Assembly: GCA_018340375.1 (NCBI GenBank)
Contig: JAFFJZ010000003.1
Span: forward strand, 930,001-994,000
DNA: 64,000 nt
Direction: 5' to 3'
Source of the DNA: Gonatopus flavifemur
Lineage: Eukaryota > Arthropoda > Insecta > Hymenoptera > Dryinidae
Shown piece by piece: positions 39,107 through 51,100 of the stretch (position 1 is the first letter of the stretch; each line of letters opens with the position of its first letter). Below the pieces are notes generated by a model. It was not told where the DNA came from, searched no databases, and saw only the letters and a program-made list of their open reading frames with translations. A program made the position numbers and the translations under genes.

Positions 39107-42100
39107 CTAATAACCCAAGTCTGGATCGTAAGGCCGTCCCAAGAATCGACGAGGACTCGAGGGTGGAGGAGCCTTATAATTGAATGCGAATCCAGTGTTT
39201 TCTGGTGTCGCCAATTGTTTCTTATGGGGCAACAATTCGTTGTAAACTTCGATGGGGATTGTTTCTGAAAATGAAAAAAAGGAATAAAATAATATATAGA
39301 TACATCAATATTTTTATACAACAAGCTGGGTTCGAAAAAATCAATTAACCGTTTTAAATATCAAAACTATTAGAGATATCTGAAGATTTAAAAATCACAA
39401 AATGAAATTTTCAATTCAATAACCCTCTGTGTTATAAAATTTCAAAAATTCCTGGACAAATGTTCCCACAAAACGTCACAGAGTTCACATATAATCGGTT
39501 TTCAACAGATCTGTCACGTAGAATTCTGAATCCTTGATTCTATTGAGTGAAGTAATTATAATTTTCCTACTCACCTTTACACCGATACTGCAAATAGGAC
39601 CACGTAATTTTGGCTTGAGAAAAACAGAATACTCCGAGTCGTCCACCTTTCAAAGTGTCATCGTAAATATTGCCGGTATCAGCCAATAATTTTTGCCCTT
39701 GAAGAATTCGTATCCTAATCAAGCCGATATTTGGACGATGCAACAATACCCATCTGTACGCAACGAATTGTCGCCACCCAAGTTTATTCGGATCGGTCCA
39801 AAGGACTTTTGTTTGGTTTGGAACGCTGTCTTTGTGCCAAAGACTATTTCGTAACCACACCCCTGGTCCAGTTTCAGATTGGACAAGTTTCAGTTTCATT
39901 CCCGGGTCTCCCTTGGCAATGAACGGTGAATTCACCCAATACTGTTGCTTTCCTTTCTTCCACATGAATACGTAAAACCTTTTGGTACTCTGATACGCAA
40001 AGACGAAACCGACCCAATCGTCGTCCTCGTTATCGGTGATGAAAAACGTTCCTTCGTAATCGACGCCGAAGAACTCATGCGGCCCTTAACGGAGATAAAA
40101 ATAATCACGTTAGCGGATTCCAAAATCCAAAAACTTGACTTTTGAAAGGAGCCTATTTACCTATCGCTAATCCAGGATCGCTATTTATGCTTTGGTGTAT
40201 TTCCGCACCCTTGTGAAGAACACTCCAAACTGGATCACTCTGTGATGCGCCTTCGGGATCCAAATTGAATGCCAAGTACTCTTCGAAATTGACATCCGAA
40301 ATTCGACTGTTGTTTGGACAATTGTCAACGTGGTTTTTAAATCCATCGTTGTCAAGATCCGTTTGACACGTGTCGCCCACTTTGTTACCTATATCGATCA
40401 ATTGTTTTTTATTTGATCAAGGAAAACGAGAAAGTATATAAAGATCATGAATCCATGATTATCTACCATCAGAATCGATTTGATCGGGATTAGAAACCCA
40501 AGGGCAATTATCCTGGTCGTTGGGTACACCGTCATTGTCGATATCAGAATCACATGCATCGCCCAATCCGTCCCCATCAACATCATTTTGTCCAGCGTTG
40601 GGCACATTTGGACAATTATCGTTGTTATCTTGAACTCCATCGTCGTCGGCGTCCATGTCATTGTCACAAACGTCACCTACCCCGTCGCCATCTTCATCTC
40701 TTTGATCAGGATTTGGAGCGTTTCTGCAATTATCACAAGCGTCCCCGACACCGTCGCCATCTGCGTCTCTTTGATCATGATTGGCGACCAATTTACAATT
40801 GTCTTGAGCGTTTTGTATACCTAAAAGATGGTGTAAATAATTTTGAAAACGTTATAGGTGTGAATTTGCAATCCATTCGTACCATCATCGTCACAGTCGT
40901 CGTCGCAGTCATCGCCTCGGCCATCGTGATCGGTGTCTCGCTGTCTAGGATTAGGATTCATCGGACAATTGTCACACGCATCTCCCAATCCATCGCCATC
41001 GCTGTCTTGTTGATTCTGATTCCATATCAACCGGCAATTATCATTTTCCGAGAGTATTCCTGTGAGAAAAACGTTCCTTTTAAATCTATCAAATGTTATA
41101 AAATCTTTTCCCGCAATTATCATCTCCAACATGATGTTATCATAAGCTGTGGAACGGGGGCTACGATGTGACTCAATGTAATTTCTTATGAAATTTGTAT
41201 TAAGTTTCAATCGATATGTTATACAAATTTATAGAAACTCGATAAAGTCACTGGGCGCCCAGCAAAGCCCAGGAAAAGTTTGTGACTCCATAGCTTGGAG
41301 TGAATATCACGAATTGAAATATTTGCTGCCATGTGTTGTTTCTTTGCAACGATATTCGAAGAACGAGTGAACGGCATTTGTTGCCTTAGCTACTGGTCCA
41401 AAAGACTCCCTGTGGTCTTTACATAAGTATTTGGAGGTGTGACCTCAACGGATTAATCAAAACATACCATCATTGTCCTCATCTGCGTCGCAAGCATCTC
41501 CCATTCCATCTCCATCCGCATCTTCTTGTCCAGAATTTGACACGGTCAAACAATTATCGGCATGGCATTTGAATCCGCTACACGGTAAACCTCGGTCGGG
41601 GATACCATCGCTGTCGCTGTCTATTCCACATACACTTCCGTCACCGGCCCAGCCTGCGCGACACTAGATACATCAGAGACATTGAAGATTATTCAGAAAT
41701 TAGTTCAAATTTCATCAATACTTGACCTCATTGGAAACTATGAAAAATATTTACCACACACACGGATTCCCAAGCGTGAATGGATACACATTCCGCGTTA
41801 TTATCGCAAATAGTTTTTTGATCATTACAAAAGTATCCAACTAGATTACAGCCACCCGAAGAATTACTTTCATAACCCTTTTGGCAACCACCGCATCTGT
41901 GAGCACCCTAAATAAACAAACGCACTCATAAATATGTTCCTACGCTAAACGCAAATAGAAAGTTTTTTCAGTGCAAAGATTTGAAATTACCAATCCATAA
42001 TAGAAGAATCATAGACCTTACCATTTCATTTATACATTGCATAACGCCACAACCACCATTATTTCCGTCCTGACACTCGTCTACGTCCTCGCATTTTTGT

Positions 42101-45100
42101 TGATGCCTCAACGCGGTCTGTAGTCCAACGCCTTCGGGTTTGGAACCAGTATACCCCGGTGGGCAGGCATCACATTTGAATCCGGGGTTCAGATTAGTGC
42201 AGCGCACTCCTTGATAGCAAGGTCTCCCAAGTTCACATTCGTTAATGTCATCGCAAACGGTACCGTTCCCAGCGTATCCATCCGGACAAGGACCGCACTT
42301 ATAATACGGTGGAGTATTGACAGGAATGCATTTGACCGATGGATGACAAGGTTGATCCGCACAACCTCTCGAACGATCACATCTTCTTCCATCCCCGACG
42401 AATCCAGATGGACATGGACCACATCTGAAATCAACATTTTCATCCTCCACGTTAGATTCACTGTAACGTCGCTGTAACCGACTGTGTTGCTTGGGTGGAT
42501 CGTTGAATGCCAGGTAGTGAAAAATCATACCTGAATCCACGAGGATCATCGACGCAACGTACATTCGGGAAACATGGTCGATCGAGGCAGGTAGTTTTGG
42601 TTTGTTTCGTGCACGTACGTCCATCACCGGTGTAACCTCTTGGACAAGGTCCACAATGGGGTCCATCGGAACTGTCGAAACACTGAACCCCGCGATAACA
42701 TGGTGAATTACGCTGACAGGATGGTTGAGGTCTCGGAGGTGGACCACTGGGCACCATCGATGTCGCGGCTGCATGGAAATGTATAAGACGAGAAATTCAT
42801 GATCGCAGATTATTCGCAATCTCGTCTTTGGATCATATTTTTCATTCTATCGTAATCGTTATGAATTTCATTCATGTTTCATTTATCTTCTGAAATTGAT
42901 GTTTAAATGGACAAAATTCATCTTTACGATCATTCGTTATGAATAATTTGAATAGAAAATTATTCTAAAGGAATAAGAAAGGAAGGAGGTTTATGATATT
43001 CACAAGTTCGTCATTCATAGTAAGAACATCCGTAACTGTTTGAATTTTCCATTTTCCATATTCCAATGAATTCTTAGGGTCCATAAGGTGATCCGTTTAT
43101 CTTCTTATCTCACGCGTTTGGAATCATGGAAAGTAATTTTTACTATTTTCGATCATTTTATACTTGACTTGGTTCAAAATCATTTTTCTATAGTTTTTTT
43201 TCTCCAGCGGAATCGACAATTTTGCCTCATCCGAAACTTTTGAGATACTTGGATTTTGAGAGGATTTTCAACGTCAATGAGTTCAAAATGAATGTTTACA
43301 AATTTCCAGCAAAAGTCATTTGGTTTTCAATGTCTGCGGAATTTGGGAAATTCAATAACAATTGAGTTCTTACGATTTTTCACTTGTTTATCGTGAGATG
43401 GACAGACGGGAAGCACATTGATCGATGAGAAGTTCGTAGTCTAAAAAAGAAGGAAATAGGACCAGCTGAACGAATGAAAGACCATACACATTCGAGTGAA
43501 CAACAAGTTTACATAACACCATTACTTGTTTCTGAACAGTTTTCATTCTTTCGATGAGGATCGAATTTATTAACTCTCTAAATCAATCAGATATTCGAAC
43601 GTTACGGAGGTCAACTCGAGCGAAAAAAATTTGGAAGGAGAAGTGTGCGTTATTTTTACTAATCAAAGTGTTCTGAGAAGAATCCAGAGATAAAATCAAT
43701 TTGGTATGTTGTACGTGTGTGTTCTTCAATGTGACAAAACACATCATTCAAACTTAAATTTTGTTCAGAAAATATTACTCTTCCACTTTTTCTTCAATTA
43801 CTTGCTTTGCACATTTCTTACAAATTTATGTGCTTTGATAAATTAAATTTGTTCAAGTGAATTCATTGAGCTGGCTTGACTGAATTCTTTGTTGCGACAG
43901 TTAAAATTTACCTGGTAGGAGCTGTTAATTTGATCACAATTAACCATTTAGCTGAATTTGCGAAATCATGCATTTCCGTGTGTAGAACGATAATTAATAT
44001 AATCAGGAGGAATTAGTAGAATCAGGAAGGAACCGTAACATCTCCGCTTAGCACAAAGGCTTTCAAAACGTATCTTAAACCACGTACACGGCACGGAAAG
44101 TTCTTAAAAAAATATCTATCTATAGCACAAAACAATTAGAACAGTTCAAAAACTCCGTTATTCTTGACAACCAAAAAACGAAGTTCTGAAAATTTTCTGA
44201 TTATCTTGCACAAGGTACATTCCAAGAATCACTAAGATCCCAGTGAACATTTTTCCCCTCGATATTTTAAACATTCATTATGCTCTCTAAATGCTAACAG
44301 AAAGTTTTCTAATGTGTCGATTTCGGAAATCTTCTTGATACCTTTCTTATGAGGCCTGGAAGTTATCAGAAAGTTAACTTGGATCACATTCCGATGACTT
44401 CTAAACCTCGTAAGAAAGGCATGAAAAAGATTTAGAACTTTCTGTTAGCGTTTGAAGAACGTAATGAATGTTTAAAATGTTGAGGGGAAAAATGTTTACT
44501 GGGATAATTATGTTCAAAACAACCCTAGCGAATCCGATTATACTGAAATTTTCAGTATTCTGTGAGTATAATTTTGGTATGGTAGGTATATAATCAGTAT
44601 GAATCTAGTAGTAATTCAGTAAAATACGAAGTCGTGATGAAAAGTGAACTGAAAACATACCGTATGCTCGTGAAATTTTTGTACTTGAGATATTTCGAAA
44701 TATCTCCAATCATTCGGTATTTATTCCGTACGAATTCGGTATGAATCGTTCCTCCATACCCAATTATTACCGAAAGCGTGTCAAATTTCGGTATATTTTT
44801 AACATAAATCCAGTTTGATTTCGGTAACAGTATTATTTGAGTATAATTGAGGTATGGAAAATTCACAAACATACTGGACAATTTCAGTATGATCACAGTA
44901 TGATCATATTTTGACACGGATATTCGTGCTGTGGGGAATTCTGCGATTAGAAAGAAAATATTTTCTGCTGCACGTTTGTATTCTAAAATGTTTGGATAGG
45001 TTACAAAATACTCGTTATATCGTTTTTTTTGAATCCATCAAAGCCCTTGACTAAATCAGCATGGATATCAAAAGCTGTGTTGCTAGAACGGAATTTTTCT

Positions 45101-48100
45101 TCCTGTCTGACCAGCCATTCTATTTAATACAAATACCTCATTGGTCAATTTGATTAGAGAACGGAAATCGTTGGCAACACAGACCTAAATGATAGCTGTT
45201 GAATATAGCGTATTAGCGTAGGTGGAGATTTACGACGAGGAAAGTAAAAAAAAACAGTCGCTTATAAAGAGATTATTGAACAATTAATTGAAAAATTAAT
45301 TTTCGATAGCAACTGATGAAGTGCTTCGATTGTACGGAAGAAATCATTGAAAAAACATACACAAGACTCCAATGCATGTCATGGATTTTGATATATTGAA
45401 TGACACATAACCCACGGCTGAGTCAATCCGAATATCACAAAGCTAAAATACTGGGTATAACGCATCAGCGTGAAAGGCGATGCCTGGTGAAAATATTTCC
45501 ACGAATTTCTCAGTTCTGGTGAAAATTCAATAGCGAAGGGAGTGATATTGAAATAAATGAAACATCGAAATGTTCCAATTCCCTCCGAAATTACGCCTAG
45601 ATGACTCTTGGCTTACACTTCCGCCACGCTTTCAGCGAATTTTTTCTTAGAACAGCGAATTTGCCTAACTTCTCCATTCTTTCCCTCTTACCGGATATCC
45701 CCCTCTATCCTGATGTGCTATATCCAATAGTTATCCATTTCATACCCATGTTGGTTCAGCCATGGGCTTTAATGGATTAATGAAAAAGTGAGTGATACTT
45801 CTTTCTTATTGGTAATATAAACTGTTCTGTTAACGAAGATTCTTATCCCTCAAAAAAAATGAATAAATAAACAAGGTGGTCGTTAAACGTTTAATAAACA
45901 TTCAATAAATATTTGACAAACGCACGGACATTCGAACGTTCAAAGAATCTTCAACAAACATTCGTGAACGTTCATCGAATGTTTGGAGATCTGGATTCTC
46001 TTGGAGTTTTGAACGATTTGAAGAAACTCAATGAAACAACAGATTATTAACGATAAAAGCCACAACGATAATCAGTTATTTGTAAACATATGGTATTTAT
46101 TGTGACATTTGAGGTATTCATTACAAGAGAAACGTCAAATTCTTTCGATATAACAGGCATGTTAATAATTTACACACTTAAAAGAAAAAATCTAACACAA
46201 TTCAACAATTTGATAAAAATTTTCGTAACTTCACTTTTTGCGTGATAAAAAAAACAATCGATCATTTCTCATTCAACAATAATTCCTCGAATACTCAAAA
46301 AGACAACGTTTTTCGATTAATAACTATGAGCATTTCCAAGAGAAAATATAGATTTATAAACAAGACGATAGCAGAATCAATACCCTCATAATACTTCAGA
46401 AATTTGTTTGATCAATTTATACAATATTTGGAACAAAATTTACTGATTTTGATTTTCTTTGGTAATGGAAAAGAAAAAAAAATACTCGTGCACCGGTTGA
46501 ATGCATTCTTTTCGATACTTCACTCACCAACGCAAGGGCAGGTAGGATTTCCACACACCTGGCGTGTGCTCAGCACTTCCTGTTTCTAAAACGAAAATAC
46601 AATGCTTCATTCGTGTGTCCATTTGAAATATTATGAATTATTTATAAACTTTCAACCTGTGTTCACGAAAAGAAGTCTCTACAAAATACACATTGTCACT
46701 TTTGTATCAATATTTTTTTTTAGTGTAAATCTCAAAGCATATGATACTCACCATCGATTCTATCTCCCTCAGTAATTTCTTATTCACATCGATCAGTGAA
46801 TTTATGGTCTTCACGAGTATCGGATCGGTGACGCATACTGGAAAAAGAATACAATCAATTAAGATTTAGCAACGGAATGTATTTCTGATAAAAGAAAAGC
46901 GTGCGTGAAAAGTATTGATCTTCGAATAATCATTCCAGAGGATTTTGCAAACGTTTCATCACTCCTCAGAGGAAAAAAGTCATGCATAAAGACATGAAAT
47001 GTTGTTGATATAACGAAAACCCTCCCTTGCCATACGGCACAAGAATTCCCGCAAAAAGTTCCCGGTATGCTAATCAATATGAATATTTTGTATTCAAAAT
47101 GAACTTATAATGAATTTCATAATGAATTTATTGAATTCTTATTGAATTCATTGTTGATCGCATAACAGAAACTATTCGAGAAACCTTTAGGAAGGTTTTA
47201 TGAATTCAAAATGACTTCCATCCCACGACTTCGTGGAAAATCAGTGCTTTTGCTGGGCAGGAATCCAAGATTCGATTGAGTATAGTAATATTTAGCTTGA
47301 ATGCATTTATTTGGTCCATTAAATCAAACCCTAAACTCTCCGAAGTTTTTATAACATTTTCCAATAATTTTTCCACAACTCTCCACCGCACACTTTTTTT
47401 TCATCAGGAGGAATAATAGAAATTGAATATAATGTTAGAACTGAAATTAGTACTGTATTGATAAAAACGGTAATTAGTATCTTCCTATAATTTACCAACA
47501 TCAGAATCGCAGTTACCATGTTAGTAGTTCTGGCAGCTCACTTTCTCCACATGAACAAGCATGTTAGTAACTAAATTATTCCACTTCTCACTTGTTTCAT
47601 TTTCACTCACTATTCCTCACCTTGTCTTTCTTCAAAAAATCCTCACTTTTGTCATGTGATTTTGTTTTGATATATTGTATTATTCAGCGCACCAGGTTTA
47701 GGAATTTTCTATTTCTCTTTGAATTACGTGTGATAGAAAGTCCAATGTCCCAAGCAAGGCCCTCATCGATCCTTTGTTACATGCTGATCGGAGAGGAAAG
47801 CAGAATTTCTAAATCCAACTTTGATTATTCGAATCACTGTTTATACCTCACAAGGTTGCGAGGAAAAAAAATTAAGAGAAAATTCAAAGGGGGAATCGTA
47901 ATGGGAGGGAGAGAAGAGGTAGAGCAAGAGGGTAGGAAGGGAAAAAAATACAGGGGGATTCAACAGGGGGGAGACTACAATAAAATGGGAGGGACAAACT
48001 TGGAAGGTGGTGGAGTGTGCCAAGATGAATAAAAGAAAATAGGGAAAATTAGAGGATGCAATTAAACCTTATGATGTCCGCGATATAGCAATCTCTCATT

Positions 48101-51100
48101 TGCTCCTTTCGAAGACTCCTTGAATGTGTTGCGCGAGCGTTAGTTTATTATTGAACTGCAATCTGTTCGGCGATCGATTCATTCGTTTGAAGATTTTTTG
48201 AATCGCCATACTTTTATTCAGAAGATTCACCAACAATTTAACCAAGGGCGAAACGAAATCTTCTTGCATCCAGTGAGAATTGAGTTTCCAAACCGTGAGC
48301 GCCCCGGGTCAAGCATTTGGTAAATCTCCATAAACGTTCACCAACAAGAATTCAGTATATCGTGCAACGAATTTCTCCAACTCTAAATCCAGGAGGAATT
48401 TCAAATCACCGCTGTTTATGTTAATCCAACCACCATTATTTGTCTCATGCAACACCAAAAAGATTTCATCAAGGTTGCAGAAGTCTAACATTTGAAGCAG
48501 GGAAGTATTTTTCTGTGATATTGCTGGATCTCTGCTTCAAATGCCCATCAGAACCGGTTGGAAAACCCCAAGAAATTTTACCAGACTCAAGAAGGTTCTA
48601 AGAGATACGAAAAACCAGTCTGAAACTTCCTGAAAATGTTGTTACTGGTTCAATAAATTTTGCACGTCATGTTAAAAGTAGATAAAACGGGATGAAAAAC
48701 TCTCTGGAAGTTTGTGATCGGTTTTCCGTACATCTTAAAACCTTATTGAACCTGGTAGAATTTCTGAGAATTATTTTCAGCAATTTTCATGGCAAAAATC
48801 ACTCAGAAACTTGAAGAGATTTTCCGACAGGCGTTTTCAGCAGATATGTCACATTGAGGTTTCAAAGTCCTTTCAAAAACATCGCAATGTCCGCTGATCT
48901 TACATTCCATACAATATTCCTAGAATATTTCAAGAATATGTCTAAAATATTTAATTGTAATATTTTTCTTGTGGTATGCTTGAGACATTGCGAACAGTTA
49001 ATATTTCTATGAAAGGATATTGAAACGTGATGGAAAGGAAAACATTGAAGTGTCATTGATTCATAGAGCACAAGAGTCCCCGCAAACATGACAATAAACA
49101 TGAGTTCATTATAAATACATTGAATTCAAAATGAACTCTTAATGAACAGCCCGGTTGTTCAGAAAGAATTCATACCGCGACTTCATAAAGAACAATTCAG
49201 GCATTCAACGTGTATTTATTTTGAATTAATTTTGACTGGAACAATGGGAACTGTTCATGAATTATTTGAGAAGTCGTTCTGAAGTAATAATAATCATTTG
49301 TGCTGTCTAGAAAGACACGACTGAAATCTACGATGCTTTATGGGGTACCAGATACAAAAGTGGACAAATTATCGTATAAGTATATTAGTGACGACTTACA
49401 GTCATCTTTGATGATGGGGGGCGTCTGATCTCCTCTGTGAGGGTCTCCCAGGCGTCCTTGATGACTGCTATCATCCCTATCAAAGTAATCTGATGATGGA
49501 TTATAAGGTTGATCAGAACTCGGAAGCAACATTGAATCATCATCCGACGATGGATCATGATCGGGAGCATTCTCAGAATGTTTTGGAGACCCGCTTTGGG
49601 GTTGAAATAAGTGTTGTTGAGAACCATCCTGGGGAGAAACCTGAGCTCCAAGACCTTCCGATGGTCGTTGATAACCACCATGGGGAGAAACCTGTGCTCC
49701 AAGACCTTCCGATGGTCGTTGAGAACCTTTCTGGGGGGAAAATTGTGTTTCAGGATCTCTCTCTGGTTTTTGAAAACCACCCTGGGGAGGAACCTGTGCT
49801 CCAGGGCCTTCCGATGGTCGTTGATGACCACCCTGGGGAGAAACCTGAGCTCCAAGACCTTCCGATGGTCGTTGATAACCACCATGGGGAGAAACCTGTG
49901 CTCCAAGACCTTCCGATGGTTGTTGAGAACCTTTCTGGGGGGAAAATTGTGTTTCAGGATCGCTTGATTGTTTTTCACCGTGTTGTTTAGGACCACCGTC
50001 CTGAGAAAACTGTTGTACAGGATCGCCTGAGTAATCATCAGGGAGTTGTGGAAATGTTTCCAATTGCTTAGGCGAGCCATCCTGTTGAACCGCATAATAT
50101 CCATGTAGTGTAACTGGCAAAGATATTTGATTGATTTGGCAATCAATTAGTACGTTTACCTGATTGAACATTCCATCTGAGCATTTCTCTTCTCTAACAG
50201 CAGCCATAATAGACGTTATAGGGTGTATCTTTATGGCACATCTTTTTTCTCTGAACTGAAATATTAAGCACAAAAATATCAATGTCATGAGTTCTGAATT
50301 CATGGCTTGGAATGCCATTGAAATGAAGTTCAATTCAGGTTGACGAATTCACTAATGTCCAGTTTTGTACTATTCGGAAAAATGGAGGTAAATCTATAGA
50401 ATACCATTCTATAAATTTTAATCTCTGGATTTCTCAACAATGAATATGCGTTTGAAGTTTGTAGAGCATGCGAATGCCAAGTACGATGTTTTATTAATTC
50501 GATTCCCACATTTTCCAATGTGGGATTACTACTTCTTTAATTGGAGTCACGAGTGCCCCCGCACAGCACCACAGTCCCAAAAGAATTCATAAAGAATGAT
50601 TATTGAATTGATTGTGTTCTTTATGAATTCTTTAAGAATTCTTCTAGGACTGTGGTGCTGTGAGGGCTGGGTTCATGGGTTTCGTTCTTAGCAACTTGCT
50701 ACAAAATTTCTCGGGATTTTTCTGTCGGGGTGCGATCAGTCGTTATACTAAACTGATTCTGAATAAAAAAATATACAATTATGAAAACCAATTATTTCCC
50801 TCTTAGTGAACAGCATGTACACATATTTTAACATATGTCATCGTTCAATGATGTTCCAACCGATCGCACGGTCATAAGAATCTAGCTTGACGAGATACAA
50901 GGATTAAGCTTAGAAGCAAACTGAGTAGGTTTTGCCAACCATATTTGGAAAGTCATCGTCCCACGAGATTCAGAGCGCTATCGTTTTCAATCGACTCGTA
51001 AACACACACGATAAAACTTCATTCCAGATCAAGTTATGTCATGAGAAAACGAAATGGAATGAATTGAGTTCACTGACATCGTCAAACAATGATCGAAAGA

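Larger units (their letters stand above)
42769..46527 (-). other. Thrombospondin intron 6
   Basis: AT-rich; no coding sequence recognised. Contains a terminal-inverted-repeat element at 44238-44504, a stretch rich in GGTAT/ATACC motifs at about 44560-44930 and a repeat segment at about 45440-45660 shared with 55850-56000. Confidence 0.65.
46838..49399 (-). other. Thrombospondin intron 4
   Basis: Donor GACT|GTAAGT, acceptor TTTTTCCAG. It contains two blocks of protein-like but broken - strand sequence (47206-47395 and 48060-48530), two copies of the GTTATGCG repeat, a fold-back element at 48541-48833 and a purine-rich stretch at about 47880-48010. Confidence 0.65.

Noticed and set aside
47592..48032. 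146-codon + strand open frame
   Set aside because: No ATG-supported family match; its second half is a purine-rich low-complexity tract.
49385..50146. Other open frames on both strands across the thrombospondin repeat
   Set aside because: The repeat unit is 51 bases, a multiple of three, so several frames stay open together. Only the frame joining exons 3 and 5 in phase is credible.
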